DNA of 37,122 nucleotides, taken from the NCBI GenBank assembly GCA_002305075.1, contig DBQC01000002.1, forward strand, positions 1-37,122, given 5' to 3'. Below, one piece after another: positions 14,761 to 23,302 of the stretch (position 1 is the first letter of the stretch; every line of letters starts with the position of its first letter). The translations under genes and the position numbers were made by a program. The DNA is from Ruminococcaceae bacterium UBA1404 (GTDB taxonomy: Bacteria; Bacillota; Clostridia; Oscillospirales; Ruminococcaceae). The notes under the pieces were generated by a model that was not told the origin of the DNA, ran no database searches, and worked only from the letters and a program-made list of their open reading frames with translations.

Positions 14761-15930
14761 ATGGGAGACATTTTATCGCGGGCCAAGGCCATTGAAGCCG
14801 ACATTTTAAAGGACCGCCGTTATCTGCACCAGAACGCTGAATTGGGCGACAATCTGCCCATCACCACGGCCTATGTGATGGAGCGCCTCACTGAGATGGG
14901 CTATACGCCGGTTGAGATATGTAAAAGCGGCGTGGTTGCCACCGTGGGTAAAGGTGATAAGACCTTTATGCTCCGGGCCGACATGGATGCGCTGCCCATG
15001 GACGAGGTCAGCGGGCTGGAGTTTGCCAGCACGAATGGCTATTGCCACTCCTGTGGGCACGACACGCACACCGCCATGCTGCTGGGAGCCGCCAAGCTGC
15101 TCAAGGAGCGCGAAGACGAGCTTGAGGGCGTGGTCAAGCTGATGTTCCAGCCTGCCGAGGAGTTTTTAAGCGGTGCTCGGGCCATGATTGAGGCCGGACT
15201 CTTAGAGAACCCCAAGGTAGACGCCGCTATGGCCATTCACATCATGTCTGACCGCGATAGCGGCACCATCCAGTACACCTATGGCGGCAGCCACGGCTCG
15301 GCAGACAAGTATAACATCTACATCACCGGCAAGGGCGGCCACGGCGCCAGCCCCCACCAGTGCATCGACCCGGTAAACGCCGCCTGTCATGTGGTGATTG
15401 GGCTTAACGAGATCCTCAGCCGCGAGGTGGACGCCTCCGATGTAGCCATTCTCACGGTGGGCGCCATACAGTCGGGCACCAAGGAGAACATCATCCCCGA
15501 CAACGCCTTTATCACTGGCACCATTCGCACCAAAAAGCAGTCGGTGCGCGACTTTATGAAGAAGCGGCTTGTGGAGATTGCCACCTCCATCGCACAGGCT
15601 TATCGCTGCGAGTGCGAGGTCACCTTCCCCTTTGGCGTGGCTCCCCTGGAGAACGATACCGCGCTGATGGACGAGGTGCTCGGCTATACCCGTGCCATGC
15701 TGGGCGAAGAGCGAGTTATTGAGTCCGCAGGCGGCATGGGCAGCGAGGACTTCTCGCTGGTCACCGAGCGGGTACCCGGTATCTTCCTAAGCCTGGGCGC
15801 CCGGGTAAGCGACCCCGATAAGGTATACTCCATGCACAATCCCGCCGTACTCTTTGACGAGGATGCCCTATACATAGGCGCCGCCACCTATGCCAACACG
15901 GCCATCGAGTGGCTTAAAAACAACAAATAG
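14761..15930 (+). CDS. M20D family amidohydrolase (N-acyl-amino acid / hippurate type)
   Basis: This is a zinc-dependent metallohydrolase of peptidase family M20D, which removes acyl groups from amino acids such as N-acetyl-L-amino acids, hippurate or indole-acetyl conjugates. Its 389 residues show the whole family pattern: RADMDALPM, the metal ligands in CGHDTHTAM, QPAEE with the catalytic Glu, the metal-binding His in AIHIM, the lid dimerisation domain with GKGGHGASPHQ, and MGSEDFS near the C-terminus. There is no signal peptide, so it is cytosolic. GGAAGGAAT lies just before the ATG. It is monocistronic with its own promoter and terminator. The substrate is unknown. Confidence 0.92.
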   Translation: MGDILSRAKAIEADILKDRRYLHQNAELGDNLPITTAYVMERLTEMGYTPVEICKSGVVATVGKGDKTFMLRADMDALPMDEVSGLEFASTNGYCHSCGHDTHTAMLLGAAKLLKEREDELEGVVKLMFQPAEEFLSGARAMIEAGLLENPKVDAAMAIHIMSDRDSGTIQYTYGGSHGSADKYNIYITGKGGHGASPHQCIDPVNAACHVVIGLNEILSREVDASDVAILTVGAIQSGTKENIIPDNAFITGTIRTKKQSVRDFMKKRLVEIATSIAQAYRCECEVTFPFGVAPLENDTALMDEVLGYTRAMLGEERVIESAGGMGSEDFSLVTERVPGIFLSLGARVSDPDKVYSMHNPAVLFDEDALYIGAATYANTAIEWLKNNK

Positions 15931-15944
15931 GCTCTGCACAAATC

Positions 15945-15982
15945 AGGCCGCCGGCTTACTGACCGGCGGCCTTGTTGTTTTT
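15945..15982 (+). terminator. Terminator after the M20D gene
   Basis: AGGCCGCCGG pairs with CCGGCGGCCT, followed by TTGTTGTTTTT. It overlaps the stop codon of the convergent mscS gene. Confidence 0.85.
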
Positions 15983-16811
15983 AGGCGGGAGGCGGAGCTG
16001 CAATGTTGCTGCTTACCAGGGGGATGCCCGCTTCTCTAAAGCGGTGCACAAGCTCTCGGCGCACATCTGAGCAGGTGACAAAGTTGTTGTGGATGCCCTC
16101 GGTCCAGACGCTGGTGCGCAGCTCGATGCCATAAACCGACAGTGCCCGAACATACACCCACACCTTGGGGCTGGAAAGGTCGTCGGGGGCGCGGTTGTCT
16201 ACAAAGTTGGGGTGGCTGCCCACCACCTCGGCCATGATGCGCTCGGCTAAGGCCATGTCGGCGTCGTGGGGTATGATGACATCCACAAAGCCCGAAGCCT
16301 GAACATCCTGGTAGCTGGAGTTTTCGATCATCTCCTTGTTGATCACCGAATTTGGGATGATGATGCGGCTGTTCATAAAGGTGCGGATGATGGTGTGGCG
16401 CAGAGTGATGTCCTCCACATAGCCGGTGATGTTGCCGCCGATGAGCTTAATGCGGTCGCCCACCTCGAACGAGCGAGACATGGACAGCACCACCCCGTTA
16501 ATGGCATTGCCCAGCGACTCCTGCGCCGCCAGCGACAAAGCCAGCGCCGCAATGCCCGAGCCGGCCAACAGGCTGCCAAAAAAGCTGTTGAAGTTAGGAA
16601 TTTCGTTAAGGGCCGCCAATATACCAAACAGATGTATGGACAGCACCAAAATATTGTCGGCAAACTTGGTGTGGAGCTTGCGATTTTCCCGCCGGGTTAG
16701 TAGCTTGCGCACAAGCTTGGCTATAAGCCAGGTCAGGACGAGAATTCCCACGATGCGCAGCGCCACATAGCTGCCTTCGTCGCTCCTAAGTAGGCCTTCC
16801 ATAAATTGCAC
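15981..16811 (-). CDS. mscS: Small-conductance mechanosensitive channel MscS family
   Basis: This inner-membrane channel opens under membrane tension to release solutes after osmotic downshock. It has 276 residues. Three membrane helices (about 12-32, 50-72 and 78-105) end in the pore helix, whose Gly/Ala packing is visible in LLAGSGIAALALSLAAQESLG. The MscS beta domain follows (SFEVGDRIKL, GYVEDITLRHT, IIIPNSVI), then a mixed C-terminal domain. The start is the GTG at 16811 with GAGGG six bases upstream; an ATG three codons later would sit too far from it. It is divergent from the hydrogenase, with about 200 bases between. Confidence 0.92.
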   Translation of the reverse strand: MQFMEGLLRSDEGSYVALRIVGILVLTWLIAKLVRKLLTRRENRKLHTKFADNILVLSIHLFGILAALNEIPNFNSFFGSLLAGSGIAALALSLAAQESLGNAINGVVLSMSRSFEVGDRIKLIGGNITGYVEDITLRHTIIRTFMNSRIIIPNSVINKEMIENSSYQDVQASGFVDVIIPHDADMALAERIMAEVVGSHPNFVDNRAPDDLSSPKVWVYVRALSVYGIELRTSVWTEGIHNNFVTCSDVRRELVHRFREAGIPLVSSNIAAPPPA

Positions 16812-16844
16812 AGTCGTCCCTCTTTCGTTTATTATTTAATAAAA

Positions 16845-16873
16845 TTGTTTACATTATGTTTTTATAGTATAAT
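16845..16873 (+). promoter_or_regulatory. Promoter of the hydrogenase gene
   Basis: TTGTTT (16845-16850) and a perfect TATAAT (16868-16873) have a 17-base spacer. The predicted start near 16880 leaves a leader of about 134 bases. Confidence 0.65.
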
Positions 16874-16932
16874 ATTGATGTGCTTCTCTACAGTTTCCTA
16901 TGGGAGTGCACAGTTTGAGTGTACCATGAACT

Positions 16933-16968
16933 GCCGCCCGGCACAATTGGTTTGGGCTGTCCGGCGGC
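16933..16968 (+). promoter_or_regulatory. GC-rich hairpin in the hydrogenase leader
   Basis: GCCGCC(C)GG pairs with CCGGCGGC around a 19-base loop, in the middle of the leader. There is no T run after it, so it is not a simple terminator, and it does not match a riboswitch family I recognise. Confidence 0.45.
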
Positions 16969-17013
16969 GATAAAATAAAGTATGGCCCTCTGGGTCAACA
17001 AGGAGGAATGCCC

Positions 17014-18531
17014 GTGCGCATTATCGAAAGCCAGGTCGGCGATATCCGTCGCAAGGTGTTTACCGAGGTGGCGCGTCTGGCCTACGAGGGCGGCGACTTC
17101 AGTCGAATCGACACGCTGCCCTACAAGATTATCCCCGGCGAGGTTGCTACCTATCGCAATTCCATCTTTTTAGAGCGTGCCATTGTGGGCGAGCGCCTGC
17201 GTCTGGCCATCGGCCTGCCTTTACGCCCCATCGATGAGCATGCACCCACCTCTGCGGGCATTGAGGCCAGCGCCATCGATACAAAGTACTACGATCCCCC
17301 GCTGGTCAATATCATCAAGTTTGCCTGCAACGCCTGCCCCACCAAGTACGAGGTGAGCGACCAGTGTCAGAACTGCCTGGCCCATCCCTGCGTAGAGGTC
17401 TGTCCCACCGGGGCCGTTTACATGGCAAACAACCGCAGCAATATCACGCAGGACAAGTGCATTAAATGCGGCCGCTGCAAGGAAGCCTGTATGTATAACG
17501 CCATCATTTTTCTCGAGCGCCCCTGCGCCAAGGCCTGTGGCGTAGACGCCATTGGAGACGACCAATACGGCCGAGCCGAGATCGACCAAGATGTATGCGT
17601 CTCCTGCGGCATGTGCATTGTAAACTGTCCTTTCGGCGCCATCACCGACAAAGCACAGATTTTTCAACTTATCCATGCCATTAAAAACGACGAGAAGGTC
17701 ATTGCCATGCTCGCCCCTTCCTTTGTGGGCCAGTTTGGTCCCAAAGTCACCCCCGAAAAGCTGGTGGCCGCTCTCAAGGCCGTGGGCTTCCACTCGGTTC
17801 ACGAAGTGGCTGTGGGTGCCGACCTCTGCTCCATCCAGGAGGCCGAGGACTTCCTTAGAGAAGTGCCCGAACATATGCCCTTTTTAGGCACCTCCTGCTG
17901 CCCTTCCTGGTCGGTCATGGCCAAAAAGCAGTTCCCCGAGCTGGCGGACTACATATCCATGTCGCTCACGCCCATGGTGCTCACCGCCCGTCTTATCAAG
18001 CGAGATTGCCCGGACTGCCGCATTGTATTCATCGGCCCCTGTGCCGCCAAAAAGCTGGAGGCCAGCCGCCGCAGCGTGCGCAGTAATGTGGACTTTGTGC
18101 TGACCTTTGAGGAGCTGATGGGAATGTTTGAGGCCAAGGGCATCGACCTTGCCGGCATCGAGCCCGATGCCGAGGGTCTGGCCGGCGCCACTGCGGCTGG
18201 ACGGGGTTTCCCGGTGGGAGGCGGCGTGGCTAAGGCTGTGGTGGATGTTATTAAGCGCATGGAGCCCGAGCGGGAGGTTAAAACCGCCTCGGCCATGGGG
18301 CTCAGGGAATGCCGAGCGCTGCTTAAGGATGCGGCCGCCGGCAAGTACGACGGTTATCTGATAGAGGGCATGGCCTGTCCCGGCGGCTGCGTGGGCGGCA
18401 CCGGAACGCTGCAAAACGCCCGCAAGTCGGCCGCGTTGGTGGGCAAGGCGGTCAAGGACAGCGAACTTAAAAACGCTATGGAGAGCGCCTACGAGGTCAC
18501 GCTCGATATGCTGATTGCACCACAAGATTAA
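17014..18531 (+). CDS. [FeFe] hydrogenase, group B type, with ferredoxin-like domains
   Basis: This cytosolic iron-only hydrogenase interconverts protons and H2 at the H-cluster and exchanges electrons with ferredoxin. Near residues 105-205 it has several cysteine clusters for iron-sulfur centres, including CIKCGRCKEAC and CVSCGMCIVNC (two 4Fe-4S ferredoxin sites). The H domain follows with the three signature loops: L1 TSCCPSW (about 293), L2 GPCAAKK (about 341) and L3 EGMACPGGCVGG (about 451), all ligands present. The extra N-terminal cysteines (CNAC, CQNC) and the lack of a subunit partner fit the little-studied group B. AGGAGG at 17001-17006 is too close to the ATG at 17008 but seven bases from the GTG at 17014, so GTG is taken. 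Maturases hydE, hydF and hydG are not in the window. Confidence 0.93.
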   Translation: MRIIESQVGDIRRKVFTEVARLAYEGGDFSRIDTLPYKIIPGEVATYRNSIFLERAIVGERLRLAIGLPLRPIDEHAPTSAGIEASAIDTKYYDPPLVNIIKFACNACPTKYEVSDQCQNCLAHPCVEVCPTGAVYMANNRSNITQDKCIKCGRCKEACMYNAIIFLERPCAKACGVDAIGDDQYGRAEIDQDVCVSCGMCIVNCPFGAITDKAQIFQLIHAIKNDEKVIAMLAPSFVGQFGPKVTPEKLVAALKAVGFHSVHEVAVGADLCSIQEAEDFLREVPEHMPFLGTSCCPSWSVMAKKQFPELADYISMSLTPMVLTARLIKRDCPDCRIVFIGPCAAKKLEASRRSVRSNVDFVLTFEELMGMFEAKGIDLAGIEPDAEGLAGATAAGRGFPVGGGVAKAVVDVIKRMEPEREVKTASAMGLRECRALLKDAAAGKYDGYLIEGMACPGGCVGGTGTLQNARKSAALVGKAVKDSELKNAMESAYEVTLDMLIAPQD

Positions 18532-18533
18532 CA

Positions 18534-18567
18534 AAAAACGGGGAGGACTAAGTCCTCCCCGTTTTTT
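18534..18567 (+). terminator. Terminator after the hydrogenase
   Basis: AAAAAACGGGGAGGACT pairs almost perfectly with AGTCCTCCCCGTTTTTT, two bases after the stop codon. Confidence 0.92.
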
Positions 18568-18661
18568 GCCCGCAAAAATGTCCGCCGGGCGATGATATTT
18601 AAGATCCGGCATCCGCTTAAAAAACCGTTCTTCGCACCTGAAAAAGGGCGCTAAGGGCGCT

Positions 18662-18690
18662 TTGTTCCATGGCCAAAACGGGGCTACTAT
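18662..18690 (+). promoter_or_regulatory. Promoter of the superoxide dismutase gene
   Basis: TTGTTC (18662-18667) and TACTAT (18685-18690) have a 17-base spacer, about 50 bases before the start. Confidence 0.5.
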
Positions 18691-18740
18691 CTTTAACCGT
18701 TAGCCGTGTGGGCGCATAGAATGGCTAAGAGGTGATGGAT

Positions 18741-19214
18741 ATGGCTGAAAAAGCTGTGGCTTACATAAATGCCGGCACAATCTACCCCGCCATTTCGGGC
18801 AAAGCCACCTTTGAAAATGTGCCCGGTGGCGTACTGGTCACCACCGAAATCTATGGTCTTCCCCCCTTTAGCCGGGAGCTCGGGCGGGTGGTGGGCCCCT
18901 TTGGCTTTCATCTGCACGACGGCGCCAACTGTACCCCCGGCTCCAACGAGCTACCCTTTCCCTATGTGGGCGGCCACTACAACCCCGAATCCCAGCCCCA
19001 TCCCAACCACGCAGGCGATTTCCCCAACCTTTATGCCCACGACGGGGCGGCGTGGATGAGCTTTTTTACCCCCCGCTTTAAGGTGGACGACATCGTCGGC
19101 CTCAATATTGTGGTCCACGAAAGCCCCGACGATGGGCGCACCCAGCCCAACGGCAACGCAGGCCGCATGATTGCCTGCGGTATCGTAAGGGAGTTTATAG
19201 AGTCCGAGGCTTAA
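18741..19214 (+). CDS. Cu/Zn superoxide dismutase-like protein, no signal peptide
   Basis: Cu/Zn superoxide dismutases turn superoxide into oxygen and hydrogen peroxide. In 157 residues the metal ligands are all present: His57 and His59 (FGFHLHD), His79 bridging (GGHYNP), His87, His90 and Asp93 (HPNHAGD) and His126 (VVHE), plus the disulfide cysteines 64 and 146. The active-site Arg that steers superoxide (Arg143 in human SOD1, GNAGSR) is Met143 here, with Arg at the adjacent position 142 (GNAGRM). Unlike most bacterial SodC it has no signal peptide or lipobox, so it should be cytosolic. The start at 18741 has AGAGG eight bases upstream; GTG and ATG codons just before overlap that site. It ends overlapping the convergent aminotransferase by four bases. 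Confidence 0.85.
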   Translation: MAEKAVAYINAGTIYPAISGKATFENVPGGVLVTTEIYGLPPFSRELGRVVGPFGFHLHDGANCTPGSNELPFPYVGGHYNPESQPHPNHAGDFPNLYAHDGAAWMSFFTPRFKVDDIVGLNIVVHESPDDGRTQPNGNAGRMIACGIVREFIESEA

Positions 19215-20482
19215 TCGTCATCTTCCTCCCCCTCCAGAAAGCTGGGTGGGCCGGGGCGGGGCCTGTGCCGGGGCGGCAAAAGACCCATTTGGGTGGCTAT
19301 GTCGGTAAATTGCATCACCGTATAGGCCACCTCTGCCTCATTCATGCGGCTGTGAAGGGGCAAAGTCAGCTCCCCGGCGTAGCGCCGGTAGGCGTTGGGA
19401 AAGCTGTCCGGGCTGTAGCCCAATGCCCGGTAGGCCGTAAGCATGGGTAGCGGTTTGTAGTGCACATTGGCCATCACCCCGCTACCCGATAGCGCCTCCA
19501 TAAGCACACCTCGCCGCACCTCGGTGCAGCCGGGCAGATAGACCGGGTAAAGGTGGCAGGCCGAGGCATTTTGCCCCGATAGGATATGGCCGGGCAGCTC
19601 CAGCGAGAGACCGTCCAACAGCGTATCATACTGCCGGCAGATGGCCCTGCGGCGGGCCAGCAGCTCGGGGTAGCGCCTTAGTTGGACAAGCCCCAAGGCC
19701 GCTGCGCAGTCGGTCATATTGCATTTATAGCCGGGCATCACAATGTCATACTCCCAGCCCCCGGCGAGCTTCTCTCTGGCTGTACGGGTCTGTCCGTGGA
19801 GGGACAAAAGCCGAATCTGCCGCTCAATCCAACTGTGGTCGGCCCCTGCAATGTTGCGCCAGCAGATAGCGCCCCCCTCGGCGGTGGTGAGATTTTTTAC
19901 CGCATGAAAGGACAGGCAGGTAAAGTCGGCCAGCGCACCACTCATGACCCCGTCCCGGCAGGCACCTAAGGAGTGAGCCGCATCGGCAATTATGGCCACC
20001 CGACCTATGGCCTCCTGCACTGGGTTTTGGGGGGTGAACATCCGATACTTCTGCCAGAGCAGGGTCTTGATGGCCCGATAGTCGCAGCAGATGCCCGCAA
20101 AATCCACCGGGATGACCGCCCGGGTACGGGTGGTGAGCAGCGGTTCTATCATCTCGGCGGTGAGCAGGTAGCCCTCGGCCGGCAAATCGCAGAGCACCGG
20201 CCGAGCCCCCACATGGCAGATGGCCGCCGCCGTGGCCGAGTAGGTGTAGGCCGTTGTGATCACCTCGTCGCCGGGTCCTATCCCCAGCAGCCGCAGGGCC
20301 ATCTCCAGCGCCGCTGTGCCCGACGACAGGCAGACCGTCCCTGCCGCTCCGGTATAAGCCGTCAGCGCCGCCTCTAACTCGGCCACCCGCTCGCCGGTGG
20401 TAATCCACCCAGAGCGCAGCACTGCGGCCACTGCCTCTATTTCCTCTTCGGTGATGTCCGGCGGCGAAAATTCCACCCGCAT
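19211..20482 (-). CDS. DegT/DnrJ/EryC1 family sugar aminotransferase
   Basis: This PLP-dependent aminotransferase places an amino group on a keto-sugar nucleotide, as in the synthesis of amino sugars for glycans. Family marks in 423 residues are SGWITTGERVAELE at the N-terminus, SSGTAALEMAL (cofactor phosphate), DAAHSLG (Asp167) and the Schiff-base lysine Lys196 in SFHAVKNLTTAEGG. About 20 residues around LLWQKYRMFTPQNP enlarge the loop before Asp167. AGGAGG lies upstream of the ATG. It follows the nucleotide-sugar dehydrogenase by 35 bases, so the two form an operon and probably act on the same sugar pathway. The exact sugar is unknown. Glycosylation of flagellin or of a surface polysaccharide is possible, but no glycosyltransferase is in the window. 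Confidence 0.9.
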   Translation of the reverse strand: MRVEFSPPDITEEEIEAVAAVLRSGWITTGERVAELEAALTAYTGAAGTVCLSSGTAALEMALRLLGIGPGDEVITTAYTYSATAAAICHVGARPVLCDLPAEGYLLTAEMIEPLLTTRTRAVIPVDFAGICCDYRAIKTLLWQKYRMFTPQNPVQEAIGRVAIIADAAHSLGACRDGVMSGALADFTCLSFHAVKNLTTAEGGAICWRNIAGADHSWIERQIRLLSLHGQTRTAREKLAGGWEYDIVMPGYKCNMTDCAAALGLVQLRRYPELLARRRAICRQYDTLLDGLSLELPGHILSGQNASACHLYPVYLPGCTEVRRGVLMEALSGSGVMANVHYKPLPMLTAYRALGYSPDSFPNAYRRYAGELTLPLHSRMNEAEVAYTVMQFTDIATQMGLLPPRHRPRPGPPSFLEGEEDDD

Positions 20483-20517
20483 AGCGCACCTCCTGTGTGC
20501 AAAATTTTGGTGGCCGG

Positions 20518-21822
20518 TTACAGCCGCCAGTAATCAAAGCCCAGTGCCAGCGCCTCGTCCCGGTCGAGGATGGCCTTGACATCCATGATGAGGGCCTCGG
20601 GGCATAGTCGGGACAGCTCCGCAAGGTCCAGGTTCCGGTTGGCGCTGTGTGCCACCGCCACCACCACCGCCGTACTGCCTGCTATGGACTCAAAGGGGGC
20701 CAGGCTAATGCCGTAGGTGTAGGCCGCCGCAACCGGGTCGGCCACCGGGTCCACCACGGTGACCTCGGCTCCCAGTTCGATAAGCAGCCGGGCAATTTCG
20801 GCCGCCCCCGAACCACGAAGGTCGGGACAATTCTCCTTGAAGGTAATCCCCAGCAGCGCAATTTTGGTACCCGCCACCCGCCGCCCAGCCGCTGCCAGCC
20901 GCTCGGCGAGGCGAACGGCCACATAGCTGCTCATGCTCTCGTTGACCTGCCGGGCGGCCCGGGTCACTTCGGCGGGCAGGCCCAATGTCCCGGCCAGGTG
21001 GAGCAGGTAGTAGGGGTCCACCCCGATGCAGTGCCCCCCCACCAGTCCCGGCCTAAAATCTATGGCATTCCATTTGGTGGCCATGGCTGCCCGAACCTCT
21101 AGGCCGTCTATGCCTAAGGCGTCGAGCATGACTGCCAGCTCGTTCATAAAGGCGATGTTGACATCCCGCTGGGTATTCTCAGCCAGCTTGGCCGCCTCGG
21201 CCGCCCGGATACTGGACATTGGGTGTACCCGAGCCTGACTGATAAGCCCATAGAGCGCACTCAGCTCGGCCCGCACCACGGGGTTTTGGGCCGCCACAAG
21301 CTTGACGATGTTCTCAAAGGTGTGCACCCGGTCGCCGGGGCTTATGCGCTCGGGTGCGTAGCCCACAAAGAAGTCCCGCCCGGACACCAACCCCCGCTGA
21401 CGGGCGATAATGGGCAGGCAGACCTCCTCGGTGACACCAGGGTAGACGGTGGATTCAAAGGCGATGAGCGTCCCCGGCCGGATGTGAGTGCCCAGTGTAC
21501 GGCTGGCCGCTTTAAGCGGCTCTAAGTCGGGGGTGCGGCGGTGTGTAATGGGCGTGGGGGCGGCCACGATGATGAATTCGGCCTCGCCCAGCCGAGCCGG
21601 GTCGCTGCTAAACTCGATGCCCGAATCGAGCAAGGTCACCCTGTCCACCGAGCCGGTGGGGTCAACACCCATCCGGTAACCCTCGATGAGGGGGGCGTTG
21701 ACATCATAGCCGATAACCCGGGCCTGCTTGGCAAAGGCCGCCGCCAGCGGAAGCCCCACATAGCCCAGCCCCATCACAGCCATTTTGGCCTCGCCTTTTT
21801 TGATACGCGCCGCCCAGTTCAT
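20518..21822 (-). CDS. UDP-glucose/GDP-mannose dehydrogenase family (TviB/WbpA-like)
   Basis: This NAD-dependent dehydrogenase oxidises C6 of a nucleotide sugar to the uronic acid in two steps. The Rossmann start is MAVMGLGYVGLPLAAAF, the substrate helix is EAAKLAENTQRDVNIAFMNE (Lys212), and the catalytic cysteine is Cys265 in VGGHCIGVDPYYL. The C-terminal NDP-sugar binding segment includes GITFKENCPDLRGS. The GHCIGVDPYY wording is that of the UDP-HexNAc 6-dehydrogenase subgroup (WbpA, TviB, WecC) rather than of UDP-glucose dehydrogenase, so the product may be an N-acetylhexosaminuronic acid. GGAGGAAG precedes the ATG. It is the first gene of the two-gene unit with the DegT aminotransferase. 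The subgroup is an inference. Confidence 0.9.
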   Translation of the reverse strand: MNWAARIKKGEAKMAVMGLGYVGLPLAAAFAKQARVIGYDVNAPLIEGYRMGVDPTGSVDRVTLLDSGIEFSSDPARLGEAEFIIVAAPTPITHRRTPDLEPLKAASRTLGTHIRPGTLIAFESTVYPGVTEEVCLPIIARQRGLVSGRDFFVGYAPERISPGDRVHTFENIVKLVAAQNPVVRAELSALYGLISQARVHPMSSIRAAEAAKLAENTQRDVNIAFMNELAVMLDALGIDGLEVRAAMATKWNAIDFRPGLVGGHCIGVDPYYLLHLAGTLGLPAEVTRAARQVNESMSSYVAVRLAERLAAAGRRVAGTKIALLGITFKENCPDLRGSGAAEIARLLIELGAEVTVVDPVADPVAAAYTYGISLAPFESIAGSTAVVVAVAHSANRNLDLAELSRLCPEALIMDVKAILDRDEALALGFDYWRL

Positions 21823-21841
21823 AGCACCACTTCCTCCACTT

Positions 21842-21919
21842 TGTCTGCTGTGGAATATATATGCGCCCCGCCCGCCGATATGAATGGCCAGTCCGCACCG
21901 GCAATTCCTGTCTGCTGTG
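21842..21919 (+). repeat. 11-bp direct repeat upstream of the M20 gene
   Basis: TGTCTGCTGTG occurs at 21842-21852 and 21909-21919 in the divergent intergenic region, each followed within a few bases by GTGGAAATA- or GGAATATA-like sequence. It is a possible operator pair or chance. Confidence 0.35.
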
Positions 21920-22019
21920 CATAGTGGAAATACACAATTATTTGCAGTGATTTTTATCTATCATTGCAGGCGATAATTTGGTATGATTGGCTTGTATCAA
22001 AACTAAGGAGGCGTGTGTT

Positions 22020-23177
22020 ATGAAAGAGTTTAATCTGGAAGCTTATCTGAAGGATGTTGAACACTTAGTCAATATCGATTCTGGCAGCCACAATGTGGCC
22101 GGCATTACCACCGTGGCCGACTTTTTTTCCGAGCGGTTTGAGGCCTTGGGTTGGAATGTAAAGCGCCACATTTTCCGCGATGATTTGGGCCCCACCCTTG
22201 AAATGCGCAATGGCGATTTTGAGCATATCGATGTGTTGATGATCGGCCACATGGACACGGTTTTCCCCGATGGAACTGCAGCTGAGCGCCCCTTTAAGAT
22301 TGAAGACGGTAAGGCCTATGGCCCCGGTGCCGGCGACATGAAAAATGGCCTTGTCACCATGTATTACGCCGCCAAGGAGCTCACAGAGTTGGGCGGCCTG
22401 GGCCTGAATGTTTGCATTGTGATGAACGGCGACGAGGAAATTTCCTCCCAGGGCTCTAAGGGTCTGCTCACCGAGCTGGCCAAGAAGAGCAGCGCCTGCT
22501 TTGTCTACGAGTCGGGCCGCAGCGGCGGCAAGCTGGTCAACAAGCGCAAGGGTCTGGCCAAGTATGTGGTGGAGTTTACCGGCAAACCCGCCCACGCCGG
22601 TGTGGCCCCGCAGGACGGTGCCAGCGCCATTCACGAGATGGCCTACTGGATTCCTCAGCTGATTAAACTCAACCAGTACGAAATCGGCACCTCGCTCAAT
22701 GTGGGCGTTGTCAAGGGCGGCACTGTGCCCAATGTGGTGGCTGCCTCGGCCAGCATGGAGATTGACACCCGCTTTGAGATGATTGAAGAGCAGCAGAGAA
22801 TTGAGCGTATGTTCAGCTACCTGGAGAAGAACATCACCGTTCCCGGCGTAACCGCCAAGGTGAAAATGATGGGTAGCCGTCCGCCCATGAACCCCTCGGA
22901 CGAGACCGAGAGCCTTATGGCCATCGTGGAGTCGGTAGGCGCCGAGATCGGCTTTGATGTGGGCTGGGTTGCCACCGGCGGCGGCTCGGACGGCAACTTT
23001 ACAGCGGCTGCAGGCTGCCCCTCTCTCGACGGCATGGGCCCCTTCGGCGGCGACGCACACACCGACCACGAGTGGTTTGTGGTGGAACGAGTAGAGCCCA
23101 CCCACCGCCTGGCTATGGGAATTCTGTCGGCTCTGAGCGCCAACAAGCAGGCCAACGACGGCAAAATTGTACTGTAG
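22020..23177 (+). CDS. M20 family metallopeptidase, glutamate carboxypeptidase-like
   Basis: This zinc peptidase of family M20 is like carboxypeptidase G2, which releases C-terminal glutamate or acts on small peptides. The 385 residues hold the usual pattern: metal ligands in MIGHMDTVF and in GPGAGDMKNG, the catalytic Glu with a metal Glu in MNGDEEISS, a dimerisation domain with KPAHAGVAPQDG, and the last metal His in DAHTDHEW. No signal peptide is seen. The start is the ATG with AAGGAGG eight bases upstream; the frame is open 33 bases further back without a ribosome binding site. It is monocistronic and divergent from the sugar genes. Its substrate is unknown and it is not a close paralogue of the M20D gene at 14761. 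Confidence 0.9.
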   Translation: MKEFNLEAYLKDVEHLVNIDSGSHNVAGITTVADFFSERFEALGWNVKRHIFRDDLGPTLEMRNGDFEHIDVLMIGHMDTVFPDGTAAERPFKIEDGKAYGPGAGDMKNGLVTMYYAAKELTELGGLGLNVCIVMNGDEEISSQGSKGLLTELAKKSSACFVYESGRSGGKLVNKRKGLAKYVVEFTGKPAHAGVAPQDGASAIHEMAYWIPQLIKLNQYEIGTSLNVGVVKGGTVPNVVAASASMEIDTRFEMIEEQQRIERMFSYLEKNITVPGVTAKVKMMGSRPPMNPSDETESLMAIVESVGAEIGFDVGWVATGGGSDGNFTAAAGCPSLDGMGPFGGDAHTDHEWFVVERVEPTHRLAMGILSALSANKQANDGKIVL

Positions 23178-23258
23178 CTAAAATAGCCACGGGCGTGAAG
23201 ATGAGGCCCAGCGCCTCCTTCGTATTCATCTGTACAGCAAAGTAGAATCATACATCAT

Positions 23259-23292
23259 AAAAAGAGGGACGCCGGGAGGCGTCCCTCTTTTA
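23259..23292. terminator. Bidirectional terminator
   Basis: AAAAGAGGGACGCC pairs with GGCGTCCCTCTTTT around a four-base loop, between the M20 gene and the end of the convergent flagellar unit. Confidence 0.9.
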
Positions 23293-23302
23293 TGTAAATC
23301 TT

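Noticed and set aside
22065..23105. Long minus-strand open frame of 346 codons opposite the M20 peptidase
   Set aside because: It lies fully inside a gene with all M20 motifs; its translation has no recognisable domain and is the usual GC-rich antisense shadow.
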